This document shows, in pieces, positions 25,801 through 39,231 of a DNA stretch of 64,000 nt. The DNA comes from Fasciolopsis buskii (taxonomy: Eukaryota > Platyhelminthes > Trematoda > Plagiorchiida > Fasciolidae): positions 1 through 64,000 of the forward strand of contig LUCM01007497.1 of assembly GCA_008360955.1 (NCBI GenBank), given 5' to 3'. The first letter of the stretch is position 1, and the number at the start of each line of letters is the position of its first letter. The notes beneath the pieces were generated by a model. That model ran no database searches. It saw only the letters and a list, made by a program, of their open reading frames with translations, and had not been told where the DNA came from. The translations under genes were made by a program, and so were the position numbers.

Positions 25801-28800
25801 CTAACAGAGACATGTAGGTGTATACCATACAGCTTGATTAGGTTTCTTAAACCTAATCGCGAATACGGTGGAAAAGGCTGGTGTGAAAATTGTTTGGTGC
25901 TCCAACCGACGTATTTTGTTTCAAGTTTGTTGTCACTGGCCCCGTCACCTTCAGGAAATGTTTCAGCAGGTCACATCGTGCACGACGGAAGTGGAACGAA
26001 TAACTGTATTGTTGATGTACTCCACTGGAAACCCATTATTTTGGTTTGATCGCACTGCTAACGCGCTGCATGCAGCAAACGACCAAGAGGCATAACTTTA
26101 CACTCCATCCGAAGACTACTGGCAAGGGAATGTTGAAATACTACACAAAGCAGATTTATTAACGTAATCATTCGCAGTGAGTTTTCAGCTGTCGTCCGAG
26201 GAAAATGCCTACACGGAAGATCGCTAAATGGATGACGACAGGTTTTGGAAAATGTGTGCGATCCCGAGCAGCGGAAATCCTATACTTATTCTGCCTCATC
26301 TTTGAGCCCTAGGTCCCACTATGCCTCGGGGCTTCACTTGGCAAGGTGGCGTAAACAAATTGTATCAACTGTGTCTCAGATTGAATTTTAAGATATATGT
26401 TATAGTAATTGAGGTACGCGGAGCAATCTAGAGACAGAACAAAGTAGTCGCTTCCATTGACGTTTTCCACACAATAAGGATCCAACAAAAATATAGTAGA
26501 TTAAGCATTTGATAGTGGGTGTTATTCTTAGTTGAATACAAAATCCCAAGCCAATTCTGCACAGCTTGAAACGGTGACAATCTCCATTAACGTCGTTTCA
26601 AATAAAAGAGTTGTTATGTATTTTTACAATCCTTCATCTTTGGTTGGGCTGAAACCTGGAGGTGTAAACCATTTTAAAAACTTCTTTGGTACCATTATTC
26701 CATTCACCTCCCTTGATTGCGAACTTGAAACTCGCCAGTTCACACGTCGCAGAAACCGGGTTACTGGATATTTAGAACATTATTGGGACTTCTTTGGGTG
26801 CCTTTTAATGAACTTAGTCTCTCAGGCTAACAACTCCGTTTATGCTACACAAAGTGTAATATTATGTATTCTTCCTGGCGAAATCATATCAAACTAGTTG
26901 CTAGTAGTTAGTGATATTGATCGGATTCTTGCTGCCATCTGGATCTGAATCAGATCACCAATATGGTCAGTGCATTCTAATGCTCTCGGCGTATGATGGT
27001 TTTAGCAGGCTCATGTGGACTGGATAGTCCTGGTCAACAAGTGACTGAATTACAAATTGCATTTTTCACCAAGAGGATGAAAACAAGGGAACCACTTACT
27101 AGTCTATAAGTGACAAGGACTGGCAACACATATTCCGCACCGGATTTTCTCGCATGTTTCGATGAACACATGTGAAATGCCAAAACTTGATCTGTAATTT
27201 GGAAAGAAATTACTGCGTGGCACATGCTTTGAGGGCTAGCTTTATGAAACGTCAGTTTTGTGCAAAAGTGTAATGAGATTTTGCCAGTAGGATATTAACT
27301 CTAAGATCTCTTGAAGAAATTCAAGATACCCAGGTTTTTGATTACCCAATCCAAATTTACGAGATTTACAGCTGGCGACGACCTGCGTGAAGATCCATTT
27401 TAGGATTTAGGAAACCAAATAAGAAAGCATTTATTTTCACACGTTCAGTTTCCTATGGTTTTGTTACATTCCCAACAACTTTAGCAAAAACAAGGACAAA
27501 AACACTTGGCGGAGAAATATAATTAATGCTGAAATTTAAATGTCTATGTTGTTTGAATCAACTGCATTTGAATGTTGACTTGGGACTACCAGGCACATCA
27601 GGCGTTTAGTTCACACACGTTGGTCATACCGACGGATAATTAGGTGTTTTTACAATGACCGAGAGTGCTTACAGTGCCGCACACAATAAAAACCATATCG
27701 ATATTTGACAATATGAAGCCGCTTTGGTGATGCGCTTGTTTCATGGGAAGAATCGTTTTCAACGACAGCAAAACACCTAGACGGAGAATTTCACGTATGT
27801 TCTCTTATAAATTTTTACGATACGGCTTTTGCGAAACCTAAATTGTTGAAAATTTTCAGTGTGCAAATGCTTAAAAACGTGAGCCAAAAGGAACTAAGGG
27901 TCAGCAGTTCACGCAGGACAACTGATCACGATTAATCAGAACCTATTGATGATTGCAATAACACCAAGAACATCGAGGAGCATCGTGTAAAACTTGCTGT
28001 GATCGTCTTGAAAAACAAATTATCTGAAATAACGCATACATAGCAAGTTTTCCTGCACTGTCTGTTTAGTCTACCACGAACGGTGGCCGTTTTCAGCAAC
28101 TGAAGTTAACTTCTGCTGGGTTAAAACCTACCACCATTGCAGCCTAGCCTAGTAGCATTCGATTGTTCCCAGTGGCTTATATCCTCCAGTCAATTCTCTG
28201 AAGGTACTTTGTTTTTCAGTTTGTCTGATACTTCGTACCCTGATTTATTACATTATGTTACAGACAATAAGAGTGATTGCCGGAGTGAGGCAAATCTAAT
28301 TATATACCTTCCAAAATGAACCACCACTATCAGATGTCATTTTTATTCTGGATCAGAAACATTGCGGAAGGGTAAATGGAGACAAAATTTAAGACTGACG
28401 TTTATGTCGGAAAACAATAACCCGTAATCATTGTGCTGCTAGGCCAAATACCATGCACTGAAATGCAAAGAAAATGGTCTGGCTGGTCGATATATCATGC
28501 GGTACTTTTGTTTGTAAAGTTGTTTGAAACGTACGGTCAAACTGGACCAGGTAGCGGAACGAGATTAAGGTCAACCAAAATGTGCACCATAGTGCTTTTG
28601 CCAATTTGTTCCACATGTTATAGGCGTATTTAATGCAGAGTAAAATGCAACACAAGGATACTGTTTTGCAGAAAGTGAGTGATAAATGAATGTTCTCACA
28701 CCTCAAACTGATCAGGTGGCAGCGCAGTTTGGTCACTACTCTTTACAAAAGAGTCTTGATAGGCTCTGTTTCCCAAGGAAGTTATTCGTACCTCAGTGAA

Positions 28801-31800
28801 TAATTTCCACACCAAGGACAGGTTTAATTACGGGCCAATTAAAATCCGTCATCTTCCACTTACTGTTTTCCATTGACATCCACGCAATGTTCGTGCAGTA
28901 GAGGAGCCGTTTTCAGATATCAGAATACGGACCAAATAAAATTATATCCATTGTTAAAGCACGCCTAAAACCCGTTATTGCTAAATAGGAAGGGTAGAAT
29001 TAATTCGGTTAGTCAGAAAAATGGCTGAAAGTCTTTGATGTCAAAACAGTGCTAGTCCTGAATCCTATTTGTTCACGAAATTCTAGTTTTTATAGTTTGA
29101 TACTCGTGGCTACAAAGTCGGTTATCTACCAGGTTCATCAATTGGGATTCCTGTTTCTAGATAGCCGTTAGTTGAACTGCAAGAACATTTTGCGCCATTT
29201 AGTGCTAATTACTTTGAAATATTAAGAAGTTATGAGGAAATTAGTTATTAAACTCTAATGACATGCATAAGGAAGCAAAGGAGTTGAATACGGTTGAAGT
29301 AAACTGACGTATCCAGGGGGTCCAGTTTGTTTAAATTTTACTGAGCGATTCCCCGTTTTGTCTTGCGAAAAGTGAACATGCATATTTCACGGTAAATCCG
29401 TGACAGCCGCTGCTGATCTCGACCGCCAATGTGACGCGATAATCTTAAATGAACACTCTCGAAGTCAAAATTATTTTTGATCCGTTTGCTGTTCTTATGA
29501 TGTCCCGATACATTATTATGGTAGATGTAATTGCTGAAAATGAACGGGATCATCCTCTATTAATCCTATGCTAAAAGTCCGTTATCTTGGGATTAGACTA
29601 CTTACTAATGCCCTTTTAAATATCATTAAGGAAAAAAAATGCGGAATTACAATGACTCCAGCGTTAACTTCAATTTTTAATTATCGATCACTTAATATTT
29701 TCTGGTTTCACCTCAAAAAGTTTAAACCCAGAACGAGAAAAGTTGGGTTAGTTTCATGCACTAGGATTGCTATAATTTTCACTTCGGTAAATGCTGGATG
29801 CTATTTGCATATTTTTCGTCTTTCTCACATTTGACCGTGGCAAAAGTATCGTTACAATATTGCTCGTGGACCGGCCTCTGTTTCTAGATGGACCACGAGG
29901 AAGACTGCTGAAACCGGCTTAAGTTGCTTTAGCATTCTCACCCCTCGTAATTGTTGGCATAATCTTCAGCTGAATTGCGGTTCGGACTTTTATGGGCCAG
30001 AATACTAGGCCAGTATCGTTATCAAACAGCCGGATTGAAATGCTGGTAGTGAAAAAGTGATGCGGACATCATTAAACGATAGTCAATTATTGGAGCACAA
30101 TACATCAGTTTGATCAGTATGGTAATCAGTCTTTGATACGATTCTGTATTCAAAGTAAATCCCCTTTCAAAAATATGGATGAAACACGCAATTAAGTTTG
30201 TTACGAGCCACAAGCTGTGAGTTGATTGGGAACAAGTTCTCCAAAGTAAACGTTTTTGTTGACAAATTTAATCAATTTTAGACTTTCTGATATTTGCCAG
30301 TCATCCAACTTTTTCGTACCCCATAATGTGCAGTTTTGATTCAACGAGTACCATTTGGGATTTTGAACTACGTTCACCGGGTTTAAGAATGATTAGCTTC
30401 GGGTTCCTTCCAGGTTTTGTTAATGGTAATTTCTTATTTTCCGCAATTCCACATCTGCCTACAGTTTCTTCTGTCCAGCGTAGTTTTGTACAACTTGTAA
30501 CCTTTGGCAAATTGTTCTAGTCCTGACAGAACATTGCATAAATCTATGGGCATAGAATGGAAGGTAACGTAAAACAAAACACGCTCTACCAGTCATACAA
30601 CAATAGTTCTTATTTTCTGGCTAATTTCCAAGAAAAATTGGATAAATGAGATTGAGTTAAGTTTAGATTGAAAAAGTCAATATGTGGGCGACAGCGAAGA
30701 GAACAATTGAAATAACAGAACTGAAATCCAGTGTTTCAGTAATTTGTAATGGCATTTTCCAAGCCATCAAATGATCAAAACTATTTTACAGAATGAAGAG
30801 TAATTCAGAAAGAAAATCATTCTAAAAGCCCGGTAAAATATTTTATCTGGGTTTTGTATTCAATTTGTTTGTGTGAATATATAGATCTGCTATGGTTAAG
30901 ACAACTTGCATTTGGCTTGCATTATGTTGTACAATTGGCAGAAATTATCGAGTATTTCGTCTCGCATTTCTACAGGTAAACTATAGAAATCGATAAATTC
31001 TGAATTGTAATTCATCTGTATGATATGGTTGTGTGTAGTCAGAAGACACGGGTTGTTTGGAAGTGGGAATACGTAAAGACAGACAGCCTTTGAAACTGTA
31101 TAGGCCGCAAACAAGCCGGATTCTACATTTTTAATTTCGTCATGATTAAATTGGATGGTAAACGTGTAATACAAGCAAGTTCACCCGTTCCGTACAACGG
31201 TAGCTCTCCGTGAGCAATATCAGTGCCCCCCATTGATCATCGAACACCACGTGGGCAGTACTATCTTTAGACAGTTCGTAGCCCCTCTAAGTACATTCAC
31301 CGTCCTTAAAGAAGTCATCCAGTAAACAACATCATTTAAGACGATCTTATCGCTTTGGGCTGAAATTCATTACTTTGATGATAGCCTGATGGACTAGTTT
31401 AATAGGCAAGACACTTTTATCAATACTTCAGGACCGGTTTCAAGTACAAGTTCTTTAACCAAGTGTTTGCATTGCTGATAAAATCCAATAAGTATGGAAG
31501 AGCGTTGCAGTGCCCTTGTGATTATCAATGACGAGTGCAAAATTCACATGGTATGTTGAAACATTTTATGTAAATGCTTATCAAAATATCTGATCAGACT
31601 GGGTGGCCGATGTTTATGTTAAGTAACCCTGCTCGGTCAAACGCGATTGAGTTTAGTAAGTAAACTGACAAGAACAGGATACAAACTCTAAACATAGGGT
31701 TGACGAATACAGATAAAATGTGTCAACGAAACAGTGGAGTACCGAGGGATCTCGGGTTTTTACGTTACTAATTCAGGGGTGCGCATTGTCCACATTTGTG

Positions 31801-33320
31801 CTCTTTACTTTGTGAAAGGTGGTCCTCTGTGAGCAGAAAATCGCTTGTCCCTGGAAAACTAATTTGTGCTGCCCAGATCACGTAGGAGTGCACGTATGCA
31901 CACAATCTCTGGGCCTATCATACAGGGAGAAGCTCTAAATCTCAACCGTGTGTAATCTTTGTGGTATTTTGAAATCACACATTTCATTGGCATTTTAAAC
32001 GTGAGAAATAAGTAGATAGGTAGTCTGTGTTTGATAAATTTCCGTATCTTTCTGGGATAATAATTGAAAGTTTAAAACCAAACTAATCTTGGGCAAATGT
32101 GTGCAAGCTTAAAACGGATCGCAAAGGAGATTCAATCTAATGATCATTTCTAACCTGGAAAACATACAGATAAACTGGCCGGGCTTGTCTGCACACTCAA
32201 AAATTAGTTGAACTGTTCCCTGTTGTTTGACTGATTTTACCGCTGTGTTTACTGGTCTTGTAGGACACAAATGGTTCTTAAGAGGGTGAAATGTCTTTCC
32301 AGGTTGCAGAAATAAAACTGTTCGAAGGGATCGTTCATTCATTATTTCAATCACCTGTCATTTTTAAGTATGCACAAAGGAATTTCCGACTAATCATTCC
32401 AAAATGTGGGCCTGGTTCTCATGTTAAAAGTTTCTTATTTGTCCTTTTACCTTTAACTTCTTACTGAGTGCAACAAAAACGATCACACTGAGAGTGCAAT
32501 GGGTTCTCGGAAATATTTGTTCCACGAACTTCCCTTTGACAATAAGTATTGGAAAACTTAACCCACAAAAAGTGTCACATCGTGTGGCGATGTTCCGTCG
32601 AGTCTTGGGTCAGAATGTAGTTTTTCGCAAAAACTGAATGATCTTCATGCCTCACCAGTATCCTGTTGAGATAGCAGTTGAATTTCAGTTAGGAAAATTT
32701 AAGTCAACCCGCCAACGCTAAGTAGTGACCTTGTGTTCGATCTTACAGACTAAATTAGTCACAGCCATGTTTGGGAAGACAAGATTGGCAAAGCCCATAA
32801 AAGTCTGAGAAATTGTTGCAATTTCTACTGACGAAAAGTGAGTGGAAGTGGAAGACCATGTGGGAGGGAGGACGAAAAACAAAACGAAAAGTGAAGGCGA
32901 AAAAATTGCGACGAACTTTATAAATGTCTTGAGAAATAAACCAGGTTTTTGGAAGATACGTGAATAAATGGATGGTCTTACCTTTTCCGGTGTGGAAACT
33001 AATCATACAGGACAAATTTAACTTAGTCGTCAATCTTACGAAATCTGATTGAGCACTAAATCTGCATCATTATCGACAGCGCATCCAAAATTCTAAACAG
33101 TGGCACGAAAACAAAATTTCTCAGATATGCAGAAGCACAAACCATTCTCGATTACCTACTCGATCTATGCAAACAGCGCGTGTTGCTTGCTAGTTGGGAA
33201 ATTTGCCTCTTTCGTTTTACCCCTTAATTTTGTTGAATAACTAATCGTTTACTGCGACTTGCTAACAGCTTTCAGGGGTTGATTTATTAGCTATACGAAC
33301 GAGCGCAATGAGATTGTTGC
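22898..33320. other. Long non-coding stretch, nothing firm
   Basis: About 10 kb without a recognisable gene or element. The longest + frame is at 26532-26897 (121 codons from a TTG). It includes HFKNFFGTIIPFTSLDCE but has no known domain and no clear splice borders. Other frames are shorter and often open on both strands, as expected by chance. Confidence 0.4.
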
Positions 33321-33342
33321 ATATATATATATATATATATAT
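33321..33342. repeat. (AT)11 microsatellite
   Basis: Eleven perfect AT dinucleotides directly after AGATTGTTGC. Likely polymorphic; no gene nearby. Confidence 0.95.
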
Positions 33343-36300
33343 TTAGAAATACAGCAACATGCGCTTGGGTAAGGTATGCAAACCTTAAATTTCGAAACGC
33401 AAAACAACTAAATTTAAACATTTGGGGTAACCAGCAATAAACATCGTATTCAAGGTTATTCACAGAAACGTCGACTTCTGGTTTACTCTGTGAACAAATG
33501 TATGTAAATCCAAAACCAATAAGGTTAACGAATTCATTTTCGTGATCTTTATATATGAGAGGGAAATACGTGTGCTTGTATTAACAATCTCACAGCCACA
33601 AGGCTAAAAGCCCATAGTTTTGTAGCTCCACACAAACGAATTCATCTGTGGCACCTATTGCGCCCATAAACCATCACTCTAAAATATAATTTTCGGTGGT
33701 TACGACTCCGCTGTGGAAGTCTGCTTGGAAACATTTGGATTTTATTTTTTACGAAATGGCGGCACAAATTTCACTGAACTGGTGGAATTCCTTTCCAATG
33801 CTCCTATCGGAGATCATTTCATCGGCAAGGATTTAGGCAAATAGTAATTCGATTGGACATTATGCGCTGGATGAAAATGACTTGATTACGGTGATCATTT
33901 TTCACTGCAAATGAGAGACCAGCTTCTTTCCGCATTGTATTATTCGCTCGCTGTCATTTATATTCACACGTATCCCTAGATAAGTGTCATGTATTCTCCT
34001 GATCAACAAGTTTCAAACGTTTTAGTTTGTTACGATTGGCAAAGCGTGTTTATTTGATAAGTGGCATGAGACGGGAGATGTCCTGATGGTCCGGGAAAAC
34101 ATTTCATCTGTGAATTCCGTTTGTAACTGACCGGTTGTGAATCACCAACTAATCTGATAAGCAATTGCCTTCGTTAATAGAGAATTTTCAAACATCACGT
34201 TTGCCTGGCATTAGAAAATCCTTGCTCTAGTGATTTTCCTACCGCGGGAGCAATCCCAATTATCATTGCAAGCGTTTCTTCATGAAAATATGTGGTCTGT
34301 TTGGACTAAGCCTCTGCCCATACAATGACAAATTTCAACGGGAAATATCTGATAAGGACTGATGAAATCCTAGCTTTATGGAATTTCTAACTGTGCACAA
34401 ATATTCAGCCAGAACATTTTGATCGAATTGAAGACTCACATGCGAAGGGTACAGCGCACGGGGGACATCGCGAAACAGAGTCACAAATGGATGACAAGTT
34501 GGACGAGAGATATTTTGGGCGTAGGCGTGTTGTCTGTTCGCGCAGTTTGTGCTTCTCACGGATGAATGTACTATCATGGCTTATTGATGTTTCATGCAAA
34601 AAGCAAAAATCGAGAATCTTTTAGTAGATAACCACAATTAACAATTACGATTGTTCTGCATAGTCTTGGGTATGCAAAATGAAATAGTTGTCCGAAGGAA
34701 CGGAAGAATAAGTGGTAGTTAACAGAACTTAAACGGTAATGGTCCAACACAAGTGAGAACTAAATGTCAGTGAAGAAACGTCTCTTCTGGTCTACTCATC
34801 GGTAGATGTACAAGATAAAGAGAACGATATCAGAGCGGTTCCTCGTGAATAATGAGAACGGTCAGCATCGAGATGAGATCGGGAAAATTCCTTTATGTCA
34901 GCAGATCTTATGAAGGACATGACCGGCAACTTTTACAAACCATTCCAAACAATTGCTCATCTAATACTAGTGACTTTTTAGTTGCTCTGTTAATATCTTT
35001 CAATAAACATGATTGCCTTGTAGGTGCCCGACCGCTTCGCTGCCGATTTGTTGTGATTGCCATTACGAAAACGGATGGTGGACAAAATGAAAATAGACGG
35101 GAATAGACAAAATTTTGTTAAGTATTTTAGGTGGCTGCTAATGGTCCAGAGCAAGGATTAGATGACGCTTAGTGGTCTTTGGAGTTTCTTGTGTATGCAC
35201 TCGAGATGACCAGCAACGAATCAGGTGAGCCGTTGTTAATGCACGACACGTTACTGGATTAGGTCTATTCGTTCTATTTTATGTTTGGTGATCAGATTTT
35301 CTGTACTATAAACAATTCGTACTGCGAGCAATAAATAGTAATCGTTGACGGCCATACACGTTTACCCTTATCAATATTCTACAGATAAAGACAAGAATGC
35401 AATTGGTAACGGTGTTTTAAACCCCTAAAACAATTGTTTACAATGGTGGCAACGTGCAAATTCAGCTCGCCAAAGCGAGGATTCACCTTCCATTTTTGTT
35501 CTTTTCTCTTGCTATTCTGGAGCCTCGCAGTCGGAGACCTTCAGACTGACGTGCGTTTAGTCCTCTTGGCATGGCTGATCCGCACCGGCTGTCAGACGCT
35601 TTGAAGGTAAAAGTTTATCAGATCCCTGACCTGCGATCTCTGTTTTTGTTTTCGGTCGACTATGGTAATGGTTTGCTTTTTCACCTGATCGCGTCGGTGC
35701 TTACGGCACTAGTACGGCAGTTATTTCCGGACTGGCCTTTAGCTTTGGCTGAGCACACAGCTACAACTCAATCAGCTGAACATGGCAGCTTGCCAAGTAG
35801 TTAAAACTTTATCATAACCACCTGTTAAAGCTCAAATAGGAAGTATGATTTAAATTGTATCTTTCTTTGTGAAAGTTTGAGTTCTCGAAACTTTGCAGAT
35901 TCAGGTAAAAATGCAACAGTCGCACAACTGAAATGAAAACTACATGGTTTTAACTGACAATACTTTTCACAATGTTCCCGTACTATCTACCGCGTCTAGG
36001 CCACGTGGGTCATGCTATGTGCACTTGTGCCCTCCCCTGCCCAATGTTGTTTGATGAATTTATTCAGTTGCAATCAGTTAATATGCTTGAGATGTCCAGT
36101 TGATTTTAGACCATCGATAAATCACGTGATCTGAGTGCATACCACGTGAAAACGGAAATGTTGAACAGCATTCTGTGCTACCCATTTAGGGGTGATTTTG
36201 GAGGGCAAATGCTAATTTTAGATTTTTCCTCTGTTGACCGTCCCAAATGATAATTCATCAGTTTAAAAGCGAAAAGTTTTATGGTTGACGAAGAGTTAAT

Positions 36301-37633
36301 GAATGGGACTGGATGCATGCAAGACGCACTGAGTAGATAACAATAGAAAAGCGGTGAGGCAGAGAATTTGTTTGTTTGTTCTCCTCGTAAAACTCGAGAG
36401 GTAAGATGCAGTGCATGCGTTCAAAGCAAAGTAGGGGTCGGCAAAAGGCAAATGCGTCCACGTTAGAAAGAAAACAAAATTTTGATTAACTTTATTCGAT
36501 TCATTCCCGATACAGAAATGAATGACTAGTTATTTCGGAGAAAGCAGCGGAAATAGAGTTGTGATGAAAACGTTTTCATCACTCTTTGATTAAACCTGTT
36601 ATCGTTTTAGTCTAATTCTATCAATCAGAACTGGTAAGCTAGATTGGTTGGTCGTGTGATGTCATACAATAATCATGAAATTTTGATTAATTAATCTAAA
36701 GCATGTGCCTAATTTGATGTGGTATTTCAATACTGACCGGGGATGTTACGGGCAGTTTAAATGTTCCTACATTTTGGTGGGAACATCAAAGGAAAGAAAG
36801 GTTTATTTTTCTCTGTTGGAACTTATGTTTACCTATATAGGAACGAATAACCGTCCCCGTTTTATGCATGTGATTTGTGGACTTTTGAGTTGAAAGCAAA
36901 CTGTTTTGCATCGCATAAGAGGCAGTGATCATTCTGTGAGTGGCTTTGCATTTGACTTCTGTGTGTGCAAAACACTCTACAAATTACATGCTTATCAATC
37001 GGAGTCATAAAACGATAAGCAGACTATTGTAAGCAGTAAAACGCCCATGTCATGCTATCAGCTTGTGATGCATAGTACCCGTTAGGACCCTTGGGCGATA
37101 ACTATTAAAAGAAATAGTCTAGCTCATTTATAGCCGGATGATAAACTGAGTGAACGACAGCCAGTTAATGAGCAATTTATTTGTGATTGTGTTTGGAACG
37201 AAAGCCAGTGCTGCAGAAGCCGACTGGGATCAACAACTTGTGTGCTTTAAATCGGTCTGTTAATCAAGTTTGACAAAATTAGTGTCGAAATGATGAGTTA
37301 CTGTATCTGATCCACTAAGACAATTCGGAAGAGCTCTCTGCAGTCGTACAGATAACAAGTTTGAACGTCATACCCGTGGAGTTCCGTTTTTCAGGATCCT
37401 TTCCTTTTCGCTACCGGTGCAGAACCAGTGATAGCAATTGCTGAATCATAAGAATACTTCCTAAAACTCGTTTCGTGTTTAGCTGGAGATGCCATTCGAA
37501 AGGGCACAACAATGTATCTAATAGAAAGTAGCAAAATTTAGATTAGATATGTGGGCAATTTGTTTCCCCAACTGATTTCCAGACCGCTCATTCCCAGTTC
37601 ATACATATCTTAATGAGAAGAAAATTAGGTTTA
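33343..37633. other. Non-coding stretch, one possible first exon
   Basis: Nothing recognisable. One patch is mentioned only as a possibility: at 35571 an ATG in GGCATGGCTG opens MADPHRLSDALK and meets GTAAAAG after 36 nt (35607), in a locally less AT-rich setting. The frame stays open to 35804 without splicing. No other part of a gene was found. Confidence 0.35.
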
Positions 37634-37732
37634 AATTCCTTGAAAATTACCACTGAGCACATTGAGAAAACAAGTTGGCGAACAAGCTCATTTTCAGTGA
37701 CTCGTACTCATGCCATTACGTCACTATATATC
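37634..37732 (+). repeat. Dispersed repeat, copy 2 (about 100 bp)
   Basis: Matches 774-877 in the same orientation (shared AATTCCTTGAAAA, TGAGCACATTG, TTGGCG, CGTACTCATGCCATT). It lies about 75 bp downstream of the stop codon of the minus-strand Penelope-like endonuclease, read antisense to it. It could therefore be part of that element's 3' tail, or a separate repeat into which the element inserted. Confidence 0.6.
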
Positions 37733-37806
37733 TTGACAGAAATTTTCACCATAGGAGGGATTGGATTAGTCAGATACAAATATGGGAGGGGAAGGGATTT
37801 GTGGTG

Positions 37807-38419
37807 TTACATGCATAACCTGAATACACAAGAATGTGTTGCGTTATTTGTTTTATTGTCTAGGGTTTGCTTTGGGACAGAGGGTGGGCCAGGGGAGTTG
37901 AAGCGCAACCACAGATTGTTTTGAGAACAAAGTAGAGGATTGTGAAGACGGATTGTGACAGCTTCCGCAGTGCTCAAGAGGCGACACTTTGCCAACGTGG
38001 ATTGTTGACCTCTGACCTTATACAGGGTCCGGAAAGCTTGCGTCACATTCACGGTGTGGTCAGTCTGTGCTAGATGTGAAACCACTGCGCGATTAAGTGA
38101 CTTAATTGTTCCAGTGCCTAACCATGTTGGGTGGTGCTCACGGATGCGTTCAGACAAGCGCCTGGTCGTGCGGCCGATGTACATTGTCCCACGGGAACAT
38201 GTGAAGGAATAGATACAAAACGAGGCTGCAGAATCAGGGACTTTGTCTTTCAACCATAATGACACTGCGGGGCGGGATTTGAACAGGATACGAAGCTTGG
38301 CTGCGTAGAATGTCTTATTGATAGCGATAGTCAGTCTTCGCCGTGCTATTTCTGCTAGCGTGTCACCTTTGAATGGCAGAGATATGTATACTGGCTTTCT
38401 CTCCACCGCCCCCCTCCTA
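37807..38419 (-). pseudogene. Penelope-like element: GIY-YIG endonuclease domain
   Basis: This is the C-terminal part of a Penelope-like retroelement polyprotein. The GIY-YIG nuclease nicks target DNA for target-primed reverse transcription. The frame is fully open for 199 codons from a GTG at 38406. Counting from there, the first two core strands are IYSF (65-68) and MYIG (75-78). These are followed by the Arg-rich helix RTTRRLSERIREHH (79-92), the catalytic Glu in STAEAVTI (Glu148), and NPLLCSQN (156-163). The family signature is therefore intact. The domain is out of frame with the upstream reverse transcriptase: a one-base change lies near 38420-38450, and the RT frame meets TAG at 38417-38419. 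The GTG is not claimed as a natural start; the domain should be fused to the RT. The stop at 37807 fits the natural end or one close to it. Confidence 0.88.
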
Positions 38420-39110
38420 GGAACTTCCTGCTGTCTCCAACACCTTGTCGATTAATCTAATTGGGAGACCATTTTCAGTGAATACTCTTCTGACCGTCTG
38501 CAGTTCAGCTTCAAGAGTATCTTCTGTGCATATTCTTTTTGTCCTGGCAATCAGACATCTAATTAAGTTCCTGTTCACATTAAGAGGCACAGAGCTGTGG
38601 ACGTCGATGTATTGCCCATTCCATGTGGCTTTTCTGTGTACTGATCGCCGAATTGAGCCGTCTTCTCAACGGCTTAGTCGTACATCCAAGAAAGCTACTT
38701 CATTGTTCAGCTCCATCTCTGTTGTGAATTTTACATTTGCGTGAGCCGAGTTGAACATATTCAACAGTTGTTTAGTTTTCGTCGAGGGGTTAAGTACATA
38801 GAAGATGTCATCCACATAACGCTTGTATAAGTAGGGCGATTGTATTGACGACTCGAGTGGTCCACGTTCCAGCTTTGCCATGCAAATGTCAGCTAGTAGC
38901 GGACCCAGTAGGGATCCCATCGCTACGCTGTCCTTTTGACGGTAAATCTGATTACTGAATTTCAATTGGACGTTGTAGGTACAAAAGAACAATAGTTGTT
39001 TCAAGTCTGCTATCGGAAGACTTGTCGCTAAGCCATTGTTCTCGATGTAGTCACAGAGGTATTCGATTGTCTCCGTGATCGGAACGTTGGTAAAAACGGC
39101 GTTGACGTTT
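38420..39110 (-). pseudogene. Penelope-like element: reverse transcriptase domain, 5'-truncated
   Basis: RT palm and thumb of a Penelope-like element, copying the element's RNA at the nicked target. Read on the minus strand, the first recognisable block is VFTNVPITETIEYL (motif A), immediately after the break at 39110. Then come VAMGSLLGPLLADICM (motif B region), YKRYVDDIFYV with the catalytic YVDD (motif C), and NNEVAFLDVRL (motifs D/E). A TGA at 38666-38668 interrupts the frame. The same frame then runs open for another 82 codons (with WNGQYIDVHSSVPLN and ENGLPIRLIDKVLE) to TAG at 38417. The N-terminal third of the RT and everything upstream are missing. One nonsense change and one frame change over 1.3 kb mean the copy is dead but not very old. 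Upstream it abuts an inverted piece of its own endonuclease. Confidence 0.88.
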
Positions 39111-39231
39111 GTGGGACAATGTACATCGGCCGCACGACCAGGCGCTTGTCTGAACGCATCCGTGAGCAGCACCCGGCATGGTTAGGTACTGGAACAATTA
39201 AGTCACTAAATAGCGCAGTCGTTTCACATCT
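39111..39231 (+). mobile_element. Inverted 121-bp endonuclease fragment of the Penelope-like element
   Basis: The + strand here encodes the YIG/Arg-helix part of the same GIY-YIG domain: MYIGRTTRRLSERIREQ..., ending near a VVSHL equivalent. It is the reverse complement of 38072-38192, matching at about 114 of 121 positions by manual alignment. It directly abuts the reverse-transcriptase break at 39110, so the two pieces form a head-to-head junction with no spacer. The match ends at 39231, where unrelated AT-rich sequence begins. It is either a piece of a second copy or the inverted 5' end of the same insertion event. Confidence 0.88.

Noticed and set aside
26532..26897. 121-codon + strand frame
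   Set aside because: Starts at TTG, shows no domain, and I found no convincing splice borders or neighbours; chance length in AT-rich DNA.
37613..37924. 103-codon + strand frame
   Set aside because: It overlaps the dispersed repeat and runs antisense to the intact Penelope endonuclease.
38445..38744. 99-codon + strand frame
   Set aside because: Antisense of the Penelope RT continuation, where the minus strand carries the recognisable protein.
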